Position numbers and translations under genes: made by a program. From an uncultured Clostridia bacterium (GTDB lineage: Bacteria; Bacillota; Clostridia; Peptostreptococcales; Anaerovoracaceae), in the NCBI GenBank assembly GCA_934277655.1, contig CAKQVC010000064.1, positions 1 to 9,005 of the forward strand: a stretch of 9,005 nt of DNA. The letters are read 5' to 3'. Below are positions 1-6,431 of the stretch, piece by piece. How positions within the stretch are numbered: position 1 is the stretch's first letter; each line of letters starts with the position of its first letter. The notes under the pieces are model-generated. The model searched no databases. It was not told the DNA's origin and saw only the letters and a program-made list of their open reading frames with translations.

Positions 1-66
1 GAGTTTAGCAGTCCAAGACCGGAAGTTTTCGAGAATATTTTGAAGAAACTGCGTGAAAAAAATTAA
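1..66 (+). CDS. C-terminal fragment of an unidentified protein
   Basis: An open frame enters the window at base 1 and runs 21 codons to a TAA stop at 64-66, ending in a Lys/Arg/Glu-rich helix-like tail (VFENILKKLREKN). It lies 35 bases upstream of the flavin reductase start on the same strand, with no terminator hairpin between them, so the two genes may be co-transcribed. The fragment is too short to assign a family. The next complete gene has a good ribosome binding site and no obvious promoter of its own, which supports this being a real upstream gene rather than a chance frame. Confidence 0.55.
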   Translation, partial: EFSSPRPEVFENILKKLREKN

Positions 67-101
67 AAGAAAATGAAAGAATGAGATAATGGAGAAGCAA
101 T

Positions 102-881
102 ATGAAAAAAAGTTTTAAACCGGGTGCTATGATAAGTCCACTGCCTGCAGTGATGGTAAGCTGCGGAGAGGACGAAGAAAAAAATGTTATTACGATTGCA
201 TGGACAGGAATCATAAATTCTACACCTCCTCTGACGTATGTTTCCGTCAGAAAATCCAGACATTCTCATGAACTGATCCGAAAAAACAGAGAGTTTGTTA
301 TCAACCTGGTCAATGAAGAACTGACTTTTGCGGCAGATTACTGCGGAGTTAAATCTGGGCGTGATATTGATAAATTTGCTGAAATGAATCTGACGCCGGA
401 ACCATCGGAAGTTGTAAGTTGCCCTGGGATCGGAGAATCTCCGCTGAATCTGGAATGCAAGGTCATCGAAATTCATGAGTATCCATCCCATGATATGTTT
501 GTAGCAGAGATCGTCAATGTGAAAGCCGATAAAAATATTGTCGATGAAAAAGGAAAAATCAATCTGGCAGAAGCAGGACTCATGGCATATGTTCATGGAG
601 AATACATGGGGATCAAAAAAAATCCGTTGGGCAGATTCGGTTATTCCGTTATGAAAGCGAAGACTAAAAAACGTATTGGCAGAGAAAAACACGCAGAACG
701 AGTTGAAAAAAATCGAAAAAAACGTGAAACAAAATCACAGGGAAAAACATCCAACTTACAGGAAGCAGTAAAGAAAAACTCTGCAGGCAGAAAACAAAGA
801 ACTGAAAAAACTTCATCTAAAAGAAGTAGTGGGTATCGTGCCGAGTTCAAATCTTTGAAAAAAGGAAAGAGAGACCGATAA
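102..881 (+). CDS. Flavin reductase family protein (FMN-binding split barrel) with a long basic tail
   Basis: This 259-residue protein has a flavin reductase-like domain over about residues 5-183. Characteristic stretches are TIAWTGIINSTPPLTYVSVR (31-50), the RHSHELI segment (53-59), EFVINLVNEE (64-73) and a late GEYMGI/GRFGYSV region (166-183). Members bind FMN in a split beta-barrel and act as NAD(P)H:flavin oxidoreductases or flavin-dependent reductases in the cytoplasm; the electron acceptor cannot be read from sequence. Clostridial relatives usually stop soon after the barrel, at about 185-200 residues. Here about 75 more residues follow (185-259) with about 30 Lys/Arg and few hydrophobics, probably disordered. 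The ATG at 102 is preceded by GGAG at 91-94, seven bases away. A 9-bp hairpin overlaps the stop codon. Family assignment is firm; the role of the tail is unknown. Confidence 0.9.
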   Translation: MKKSFKPGAMISPLPAVMVSCGEDEEKNVITIAWTGIINSTPPLTYVSVRKSRHSHELIRKNREFVINLVNEELTFAADYCGVKSGRDIDKFAEMNLTPEPSEVVSCPGIGESPLNLECKVIEIHEYPSHDMFVAEIVNVKADKNIVDEKGKINLAEAGLMAYVHGEYMGIKKNPLGRFGYSVMKAKTKKRIGREKHAERVEKNRKKRETKSQGKTSNLQEAVKKNSAGRKQRTEKTSSKRSSGYRAEFKSLKKGKRDR

Positions 882-891
882 TGGTCTCTCT
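868..891 (+). terminator. Hairpin at the end of the flavin reductase gene
   Basis: A perfect 9-bp inverted repeat (AGAGAGACC at 868-876, GGTCTCTCT at 883-891) encloses a 6-base loop and overlaps the TAA stop at 879-881. No U-tract follows on the + strand, so it is a weak intrinsic terminator at best. It may instead protect the 3' end of the transcript. The bases before it are A-rich, so read on the minus strand it would be followed by a T-rich stretch and could stop transcription coming from the small gene at 1013-1126. Confidence 0.4.
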
Positions 892-1012
892 GGGAATAAT
901 GCTGCATGTGGGTATTGTGTGTGTAAGCAACCTGCAAGTTTTATGAAAATGCAGGGGGAGTAGATATGATTTTAGCACCTGTTTTTTTCTGTCGGAAGGG
1001 TCCGACGTCCAC
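882..1012. other. Convergent intergenic stretch with two short hairpins
   Basis: This stretch lies between the end of the flavin reductase gene and the end of the minus-strand small gene. It holds an interrupted inverted repeat at 931-955 (CCTGCA paired with TGCAGG, then TTTT paired with AAAA around an ATG loop, with a 2-base bulge). A second hairpin at 991-1006 has GTCGGA paired with TCCGAC around AGGG. Neither has a proper U-tract on the strand where a terminator would be needed: the T-run at 981-988 lies before the second hairpin on the + strand. I see no convincing gene here. Confidence 0.4.
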
Positions 1013-1126
1013 CTAGTCCTGAGCTTTTACATAATCAATGCAGCTTTCACATACATAGCCGCTTTTAAACGGCGTGATATGATAGAGTTTATTCCCGCAT
1101 AGAGTGCAATTGCATTTTGATTTCAT
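1013..1126 (-). CDS. 37-residue zinc-ribbon-like small protein
   Basis: Read on the minus strand, GGAGG (complement of 1136-1140) sits nine bases before an ATG at 1126-1124, and a 37-codon frame ends at TAG (1015-1013). The peptide begins MKSKCNCTLCGNKLYHITPF and ends with YVCESCIDYVKAQD. Two CxxC knuckles, C7-x2-C10 and C26-x2-C29, are spaced like a small treble-clef or zinc-ribbon site, and C5 is an extra cysteine. Hydrophobic residues between the knuckles and a short C-terminal helix fit a folded mini-domain. Function is unknown; single zinc knuckles often bind nucleic acid or protein partners. It stands alone on its strand between two + strand units. The strong Shine-Dalgarno and paired CxxC motifs make a chance ORF unlikely. 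Confidence 0.7.
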   Translation of the reverse strand: MKSKCNCTLCGNKLYHITPFKSGYVCESCIDYVKAQD

Positions 1127-1362
1127 TTTTCTATACCTCCGTTGTATGATTTGAAAGCCAGGTCTTGGCGTAAGATAAGCATACAATAAACATGGAGTGA
1201 AAAAAAGGGAGTCGTAAAAAAAATGTCAAAATATGCAGAAAAAATGTTGAATTTATGTAATTTTTTGTAAATCGACTTGTAAGAAAGAGAACAAAGAAGA
1301 AGAGCGGCAGAGAATCAGGAAGAAATCACTTTCCGTATCTGCCGGAAAGAAAGGAGACAAAA
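1127..1362. other. A-rich intergenic region upstream of the hydrolase operon
   Basis: This AT-rich stretch separates the divergent small gene and the hydrolase operon and must hold the promoters of both. Several A-runs occur around 1200-1245. I cannot place a convincing sigma-A promoter. The best + strand candidates are TTGAAA (1151-1156) with GATAAG 17 bases later, and TTGAAT (1247-1252) with a poor -10 about 15 bases later. On the minus strand TTGACA (complement of 1224-1229) is a perfect -35 hexamer without a matching -10. The downstream part forms a leader hairpin, listed separately. Confidence 0.4.
1305..1344 (+). promoter_or_regulatory. Leader hairpin just upstream of the operon ribosome binding site
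   Basis: CGGCAGA (1305-1311) pairs perfectly with TCTGCCG (1338-1344). Inside it GGAAG (1318-1322) can pair with TTTCC (1330-1334) using one G-U pair, giving a two-part stem with an internal loop. The structure ends six bases before the AAGGAG ribosome binding site (1351-1356) of the hydrolase gene. It could stabilise the mRNA 5' end or affect translation. No U-tract follows, so it is not an attenuator-type terminator. Confidence 0.35.
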
Positions 1363-2214
1363 ATGTACCAGCTGTTTGACTTTGATAAAAGGGGAAAAGC
1401 CGTACAGGGGTATCATTTTCCCTGCGAAAATCCACATCATGTCGTATGTCTGATCCATGGAATCGGCGAACATGCAGGAAGGTTTTCGAGAGTTGCAGAT
1501 TATTTTAACAGAGAAGGCATTGCGGTAGTGTCCATGGATCTGAGAGGACACGGACGGACGCAGGGAGTACGCGGACATTGTGCACCCAGAGAAGAGGTTC
1601 TGAAAGATATTGACGCATTGGTGGAATACGCACAGGAGTTTTATCCGGGGGTACCGATCGTCATGTATGGACACAGCATGGGTGGAAATATTACCCTTGA
1701 CTACCGGGCAAGAGGCGGACACAATGACATCCCTGCAGGATATGTGATTTCTGCACCCTGGATCAGGCTGGTAAGACCGGTTAGCGGAGTCTTGTATCAG
1801 GCTATGAAAGTTTTAAAAACAGATCTGCCGAAGGTAAAAATAAAGTCTGAATTCCCGGAAGAAAAGCTGGGCAATGTGGAATATGTCAGACCATATAAGG
1901 AAGATCCGCTTGTGCACCCTTATGCAACAGCACAGTGCGCATATGAAGGATTTACCATCGGTCAGGCATTGGAAAAAGGAACAAATGAGGATAATGGCAG
2001 GGCAAGGAATACACCATGTCTTCTCATGCATGGAACCGATGACCTCATCTGCAGCATAGAAGGCAGCCGGGCATTCGCAAAGCATCAGAATCCGGAGACT
2101 TTTACCTTAATCGAGTGGCCGGGCTACTACCATGAGATTCATAATGGAGGACCAGACGGTCAAACCGGAGAAGAGGTCATCCAAAAAGCGATCGAATTTA
2201 TCAAAGGGGTATAA
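1363..2214 (+). CDS. Alpha/beta hydrolase, monoacylglycerol lipase / lysophospholipase-like (serine aminopeptidase S33 fold)
   Basis: This 283-residue protein lacks a signal peptide and should be cytoplasmic. The oxyanion-side motif HGIGEHAGR is at 32-40 and DLRGHGRTQG at 59-68. The nucleophile elbow GHSMGG is at 103-108, making Ser105 the catalytic serine. The HGTDD segment (223-227) supplies the likely acid Asp227, and GYYHEIHN (254-261) supplies the likely catalytic His257. This layout matches the COG2267/Hydrolase_4 family, whose members cleave monoacylglycerols, lysophospholipids or other acyl esters; the actual substrate is not readable. The ATG at 1363 follows AAGGAG at 1351-1356 with good spacing. 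The gene stops six bases before the ABC ATPase gene, so it is probably the first gene of a four-gene operon and may act on the substrate of that transporter. Catalytic residues are all present. Confidence 0.9.
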   Translation: MYQLFDFDKRGKAVQGYHFPCENPHHVVCLIHGIGEHAGRFSRVADYFNREGIAVVSMDLRGHGRTQGVRGHCAPREEVLKDIDALVEYAQEFYPGVPIVMYGHSMGGNITLDYRARGGHNDIPAGYVISAPWIRLVRPVSGVLYQAMKVLKTDLPKVKIKSEFPEEKLGNVEYVRPYKEDPLVHPYATAQCAYEGFTIGQALEKGTNEDNGRARNTPCLLMHGTDDLICSIEGSRAFAKHQNPETFTLIEWPGYYHEIHNGGPDGQTGEEVIQKAIEFIKGV

Positions 2215-2220
2215 CAGGGG

Positions 2221-2946
2221 ATGAAAGAAAAACAGAGTAATCAGATGCCTGCCATTGTTGTGCAGAATCTGAGCAAGGTTTATGTGATGGGGGAGGAGCA
2301 TGTTATTGCTTTGAAAAACATCAATCTGACAATCAACAGAGGCGAAATCTGTTGTATTTTCGGGACGTCCGGTTCCGGAAAAAGTACCTTGCTCAATCAG
2401 CTGGCAGGATTGGAAAAACCAACCAGGGGACAGGTGCTGATCAAAGGCCAGTCCATATCCAGGATGAATGAAAATCAGCTGGCGGCTTTCAGACAGAGCC
2501 ATATCGGATTCGTTTTTCAGTCATATAATCTGCTAAAAGATTTGACAGCTGTTGAAAACGTGGCGATGCCGCTGATGTTTAAAGGAGTGCCCAAAGATGT
2601 CCGGGAACTGGAGGCAAAAAAAATGCTTTATCGGGTAGGGCTGCAGCACAGAATGAACCATTTTCCGGGGCAGATGTCCGGAGGTCAACAACAGAGAGCC
2701 GGCATTGCAAGGGCTTTTATCAGCAGACCTGATATTGTGTTTGCGGATGAACCGACAGGAAACCTGGACACGAAAACAACGAAAGAAGTCATGGAGATGA
2801 TCCGGAAGTTTGCAAGAACTTTCCATCAGACGATCGTTCTGGTATCTCACGATCCAGAGATGACGACTTACGCAGACAGGATCGTTACACTTGTCGATGG
2901 GCAGATCATTGGCGATGTGAGAACAGAAAATGCAGAAAAAAATTAA
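2221..2946 (+). CDS. ABC transporter ATP-binding protein, MacB/LolD type
   Basis: This 241-residue protein is a single nucleotide-binding domain with every catalytic element: Walker A GTSGSGKST (48-56), Q-loop Gln100 in FVFQSYNLL, signature MSGGQQQR (152-159), Walker B IVFADEP with Glu177, D-loop GNLD (180-183) and H-loop His210. The FVFQSYNLL and DEPTGNLD forms are typical of the MacB/LolD/FtsE branch, which energises FtsX-type permeases. It should form a dimer under the permease encoded two genes downstream. The start is not certain. The ATG at 2221 abuts AGGGG directly, but AAAGGGG at 2203-2209 is 11 bases upstream and would serve it. An in-frame ATG at 2245 (MPAIVVQNLSKVY) would also give a typical family N-terminus but has a weaker ribosome binding site. 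The short gap to the hydrolase suggests translational coupling. Confidence 0.93.
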   Translation: MKEKQSNQMPAIVVQNLSKVYVMGEEHVIALKNINLTINRGEICCIFGTSGSGKSTLLNQLAGLEKPTRGQVLIKGQSISRMNENQLAAFRQSHIGFVFQSYNLLKDLTAVENVAMPLMFKGVPKDVRELEAKKMLYRVGLQHRMNHFPGQMSGGQQQRAGIARAFISRPDIVFADEPTGNLDTKTTKEVMEMIRKFARTFHQTIVLVSHDPEMTTYADRIVTLVDGQIIGDVRTENAEKN

Positions 2947-2963
2947 GATAGGGGAATGAAGAA

Positions 2964-4805
2964 ATGAGAAAAATCTGGGAGAAGAGTTTTAGTCTTGTGG
3001 TGGCACTGATGATGGTGCTGACTATGATAGTACCGGCATTTGCGTCGGAGAGTAGAAGTGCGAGCAGGGAAGGCCTGAAAGGCAGCTTTGAAGTGACCGA
3101 ATATGCGGTTAATTCAAGCTATATAACCAAAGGAAGCAAGGTTAATATCACGTTGACCGTTAAGTATAATGCGACAGATGGAAGCGAGCTGAATATTAAC
3201 GATCTGGATCTGGATCGTCTGGTGGACAGCTTCAGCGGCGGAACAATCCAGAAAGCGACACAGAGCGATTCAGGAACTTTTAAGTTTCAGGTGGAAATCC
3301 AGGGCCTTACTTACAAGGGTAGCGGGAATACCCTGCGCCTGATGGTAAAGAAGGGATCCGGTTATCAAAATCTTGAGACGACCATTTCCGAATGTAAGGA
3401 ATATACCGAACCTACAGTAGACCCGACGCCGACACCAACTCCGGATCCGCTTCCGGAGCCGAGAGTTGTTTTTAGCCGTAATGAGCTGGGAGCTGACATT
3501 AAAGCGGGAGAAAGCCGTGCTATTGCTGTAACCGTTAAAAATGCAGGAACTGTAACGATTCAGGATCCGGTGGTATCCTTTACCGCATCGGATTCTCTGA
3601 TCTTGACAGGATCAAGTTCTCAGGCACAGCTTAAGAACCTTGCGGCAGGGGCAAGTGAAACCGTTGTGGTCACGGTCAAAGCAGTGGACCCGGTGGCAAG
3701 TGCAAGCCAGTACATAGATGCAGAGATCAAGTTTAACTACTATAACAGGGTTTCTACGACAGCAGGAAGCTCTACAGGAAGGATTTCTGTACCTGCTTAT
3801 GTAAAAAAGGCGAAAGAAGAGAAAAAAGAAGAAGAACAGACAGCAAGCCCGTTGCCGAATATCATCGTTTCCCACTTTGACTATGGCGGAGCATCGGTTG
3901 CGGCAGGAAACAAATTCAATCTGTCTTTCCGTTTCAAGAACACCAGCCGTTCTATCAGTGCAGAGAATATGGTAGTGACTGTAGATGCAGGCGAAGGCTT
4001 GATGATGAACGGATCATCGAATACCTTTTTCTTCAACAAGATCAAACCAGGAAAATCAAAAACGGTCAGTCTTCCGATGAAAACCTTAAAGACCGTAACC
4101 GATAGTTCTCCGGTGGTTTCTATCAATTTTAAATATGAGTATTTAGATCATAAGAAGAGAACCTCCGCAACAACTGACATTAAACTTTCTGTACCGGTGT
4201 ATCAGCCGGATCGCTTTGAAATTACCAAGCCAGTCGTACCGGAATCTGTTACAGCGGGCGAAGAAGTAACGCTGACTTTGAACTATGTAAATAAGAGTAA
4301 GACAGAGATCGCCAATCTGACAGCTGATGTGGAAGGCAATGTGGAAACTGCAACTGCCACGCAGAATATCGGAAATCTGGAAGCGGGAAAGAGCGGGACG
4401 ATTGCAATGGTTGTAACGCCGATGGAAGAAGGCGAACAGGAAGTGACCATCAAGGTTTCCTATGAAGACGGAAACGGAGATTCGAAAGAAAGAATTTTTC
4501 CGGTAGTGCTTAACGTACAGGCAGCAGAGCCTTACGATCCGGGCATGGATGATCCGGGAACGGACGATCCGGGCGAAGAGGACCAGGGCGGATTTAAATG
4601 GTGGATGGGAGCCATTGCAGCTGCAGTCGCTGCGGTAATTGCGCTGATCGTTATAAAGAAAAGAAAGAAAGCAAAGGCAGCGAAAAAAGAGCAGGAACTC
4701 TGGGACAGCTGGGATAAAGAGCTTGGCAGCATGGACACTAACGCACAGGCCAATACAGCCGAAACAACACAGCAGACCGTAAAAACGGATACAGAAGGAA
4801 AATAA
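2964..4805 (+). CDS. Secreted, membrane-anchored protein with three Ig-like/CARDB-like repeats, probable ABC partner
   Basis: This 613-residue protein starts with a signal peptide (basic MRKIWEK, hydrophobic 9-24, likely cleavage after PAFA at 27). The exported part holds an N-terminal beta-rich domain (about 40-145), a Pro/Thr linker (148-165) and three repeats at about 167-280, 298-412 and 418-518. Each repeat starts with a V-x-AGE/AGN-like turn, has an alternating strand and N-x-(S/T/A) segment, then an (L/I)-x-(A/P)G-(A/K)-S turn. This resembles CARDB or COG1361 S-layer-type Ig folds. A charged linker (281-292) separates repeats 1 and 2. A DPG-rich acidic linker (525-540) leads to one transmembrane helix (546-564) and a stop-transfer run of Lys/Arg, leaving a cytoplasmic tail of about 49 residues. 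The start is supported by GGGG at 2951-2954 and by the signal peptide. Lying between the ATPase and permease genes, it is probably an extracytoplasmic subunit of that transporter; the role is inferred. Confidence 0.85.
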   Translation: MRKIWEKSFSLVVALMMVLTMIVPAFASESRSASREGLKGSFEVTEYAVNSSYITKGSKVNITLTVKYNATDGSELNINDLDLDRLVDSFSGGTIQKATQSDSGTFKFQVEIQGLTYKGSGNTLRLMVKKGSGYQNLETTISECKEYTEPTVDPTPTPTPDPLPEPRVVFSRNELGADIKAGESRAIAVTVKNAGTVTIQDPVVSFTASDSLILTGSSSQAQLKNLAAGASETVVVTVKAVDPVASASQYIDAEIKFNYYNRVSTTAGSSTGRISVPAYVKKAKEEKKEEEQTASPLPNIIVSHFDYGGASVAAGNKFNLSFRFKNTSRSISAENMVVTVDAGEGLMMNGSSNTFFFNKIKPGKSKTVSLPMKTLKTVTDSSPVVSINFKYEYLDHKKRTSATTDIKLSVPVYQPDRFEITKPVVPESVTAGEEVTLTLNYVNKSKTEIANLTADVEGNVETATATQNIGNLEAGKSGTIAMVVTPMEEGEQEVTIKVSYEDGNGDSKERIFPVVLNVQAAEPYDPGMDDPGTDDPGEEDQGGFKWWMGAIAAAVAAVIALIVIKKRKKAKAAKKEQELWDSWDKELGSMDTNAQANTAETTQQTVKTDTEGK

Positions 4806-4817
4806 AGGGGATATAGC

Positions 4818-6173
4818 ATGAGATTTTCGGATATTTGGAGAAGGTGCGTTGAGAATCTAAAGAGAAGAAAAGGGCGCACATTTTTAACGGTTCTGGGAGT
4901 GTTTATCGGATGCTGTTCCATTATCGTCATGGTATCCATCGGCATCGGCATGTCGGAATCCATGAACAGCATGCTGGAAAACATGGGGGATCTGACCATT
5001 ATTGAGGTATCCCAGGGTACATCCTCAGATGGTAAGGTAATGAAGCTGGATGACAATGCACGGAATTCTTTTTCTGAGATTCCTGGTGTGCAGGCAGTTC
5101 TTCCTAAGATGGATTTAGGCGAGTATACCGCTAAACTGTATGCGGGTGCCAATAACCGGTATCAAAATATAGACTATCCGACCATTATGGGTGTCGAGAC
5201 AGAAGCACTTGAGGATATGGGATATGAATTTCTCGAAGGGAAGACTGCGACAACGGGAAAAGATGAAGCTGTCGGCGGTCAGTATCTGGCATACAGCTTT
5301 AAAGACAGTCTGCTTCCAGATGGCAGCAATATGGTAGATCGATGGGGAGAGTACGATGAGAATGGAAATCAAATCGGTGAAATTGACGATCCATATTTCG
5401 ATCCGCTGAAGACGCCCATTACGCTGGAGCTGACGGACAGCAACGAAAATACTTATCAGAGGGAACTTCAGGTAACCGGTCTTGTAAAGGAAGACTACGG
5501 AAAAGGATATGAAACATCCGAGGGTCTGATGGTAAGCATTGCAACGCTGAAAGACATTATTTCGACTATGACAGGAATGCCGGTAAGTAAGACGGAATAT
5601 ACAAGCATGAACGTCAAGGCAACAGACATCAACACGGTAGCGGATGTTGAAGCACAGATTAAAGGGATGGGATATAACACGTACTCCATGTCCAGCATGC
5701 GGGAAGAAATGGAAAAGAGTGCACGACAGACTCAGTTGATGCTTGGCGGATTGGGTGCGATTTCGCTGTTTGTTGCGGCAATCGGCATTACGAATACTAT
5801 GATCATGTCTATTTCAGAAAGAACAAAAGAAATTGGTATTATGAAAGCCCTTGGGTGCTATGTCCGGGATATTCGTGCCATGTTCCTGATGGAGGCCGGA
5901 ATGATAGGACTGCTGGGCGGCATCTTTGGCAGCATCGTCAGTCTGGGGATTTCCTGGGTCATAGATATGGTATCTATCGGAATGGGATTTACCAAGGAGG
6001 CTCTGATAATGGCGATCATGGGTGGCGAAGGCGTCAGCCGTATTTCAGTGGTGCCGCCGTGGCTGATTCTGTTTGCCATTGTTTTTTCGATCCTGATCGG
6101 TCTGATATCGGGATACTATCCTGCAAACAAAGCTGTGAAAATCTCTGCACTGGAAGCAATTAAGAGCGAATAA
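4818..6173 (+). CDS. ABC transporter permease, MacB/FtsX type
   Basis: This 451-residue protein has the MacB layout: a short cytoplasmic N-terminus, TM1 at about 22-44, a large extracytoplasmic domain at about 45-305 (MacB periplasmic-core-like), then three C-terminal helices at about 307-330, 355-387 and 413-433. After TM2 comes ISERTKEIGIMKALG (332-346), the conserved FtsX-family cytoplasmic element that contacts the ATPase, and the protein ends with YPANKAVKISALEAIKSE. One such permease would form a homodimer on two ATPase copies. The extracytoplasmic domain carries an acidic, Asn/Gly/Asp-rich loop at about 168-200. AAGGGG (4805-4810) lies seven bases before the ATG and overlaps the stop codon of the preceding gene, which points to co-translation. 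It is the last gene of the operon. Members export lipoproteins, peptides or drugs, or transmit force to cell-wall enzymes; which applies here is unknown. Confidence 0.92.
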   Translation: MRFSDIWRRCVENLKRRKGRTFLTVLGVFIGCCSIIVMVSIGIGMSESMNSMLENMGDLTIIEVSQGTSSDGKVMKLDDNARNSFSEIPGVQAVLPKMDLGEYTAKLYAGANNRYQNIDYPTIMGVETEALEDMGYEFLEGKTATTGKDEAVGGQYLAYSFKDSLLPDGSNMVDRWGEYDENGNQIGEIDDPYFDPLKTPITLELTDSNENTYQRELQVTGLVKEDYGKGYETSEGLMVSIATLKDIISTMTGMPVSKTEYTSMNVKATDINTVADVEAQIKGMGYNTYSMSSMREEMEKSARQTQLMLGGLGAISLFVAAIGITNTMIMSISERTKEIGIMKALGCYVRDIRAMFLMEAGMIGLLGGIFGSIVSLGISWVIDMVSIGMGFTKEALIMAIMGGEGVSRISVVPPWLILFAIVFSILIGLISGYYPANKAVKISALEAIKSE

Positions 6174-6329
6174 AATCTGCGGTACTGCGCAAAACAGATC
6201 CTTTCGGGGAGTCTTCTCTTAGCAGACAGCTGGTCTGCAGGCGGGATGACAAAAAATAAGAGGAAAAGTCAGCGTCAATATGTGTTAAGAAAAGGTTAAT
6301 AAAAAGTGAAAAAACGCTAAGAAAATGTC
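6174..6329. other. Intergenic stretch downstream of the operon
   Basis: No credible gene is visible. A 6-bp hairpin (GCAGAC 6222-6227 with GTCTGC 6233-6238) is flanked by a second complementary pair (CTCTTA 6216-6221 with TAAGAG 6257-6262). The 3' end of the operon transcript could therefore fold, but no U-tract follows. A 17-codon basic frame at 6246-6299 lacks a proper ribosome binding site. The right part is A-rich. Confidence 0.35.
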
Positions 6330-6358
6330 TTGATTTTTTTGGTGGCTTTCGGTATAAT
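6330..6358 (+). promoter_or_regulatory. Near-consensus sigma-A promoter pointing at a terminator hairpin
   Basis: TTGATT (6330-6335) and a perfect TATAAT (6353-6358) are separated by exactly 17 bases. Transcription should begin near 6365, only a couple of bases before the long hairpin at 6367-6421 and facing the 3' end of rqcH. No + strand gene follows, so its product would be a very short hairpin RNA or an antisense transcript into rqcH. Confidence 0.6.
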
Positions 6359-6366
6359 ACGATTAT

Positions 6367-6421
6367 AGCAAGAAAAACCCCTTTTGCAGCTTTTAGAAAA
6401 TTCTGCGGAAGGGGTTTTGCT
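6367..6421. terminator. Bidirectional terminator-like hairpin between the operon and rqcH
   Basis: AAAACCCCTT (6374-6383) pairs with AAGGGGTTTT (6409-6418), and TTGCAG (6384-6389) with CTGCGG (6403-6408) using two G-U pairs, giving a 16-bp stem around a 13-base loop. In an alternative register AGCAA (6367-6371) also pairs with TTGCT (6417-6421). On the minus strand the stem ends in a T-run (TTTTTC) and begins about 13 bases after the rqcH stop, a good intrinsic terminator for rqcH. On the + strand the tail is TTTTGCTGTATTTT, a weaker stop for the ABC operon or the 6330 promoter. Confidence 0.75.
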
Positions 6422-6431
6422 GTATTTTAGT

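Noticed and set aside
63..692. A 209-codon minus-strand open frame opposite the flavin reductase
   Set aside because: It is rich in Phe, Cys and His, as expected from the complement of an A-rich coding strand, and lies opposite a clear enzyme gene.
991..1006. Intrinsic terminator for the minus-strand small gene
   Set aside because: Read on the minus strand the stem is followed by an A-run, not a T-run, so it does not fit intrinsic termination.
966..1016. A 16-residue + strand frame preceded by GGGGAG
   Set aside because: It is very short, has no recognisable motif and overlaps a hairpin and the end of the better supported minus-strand small gene.
4532..5152. A 206-codon minus-strand open frame across the end of the repeat-protein gene and start of the permease gene
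   Set aside because: It lies opposite two well supported genes, its sequence looks like an antisense reading, and it has no family resemblance.
6246..6299. A 17-residue basic + strand frame after the permease gene
   Set aside because: The purine-rich stretch abuts the ATG with no spacing, so translation is unlikely, and its basic composition follows from A-rich DNA.
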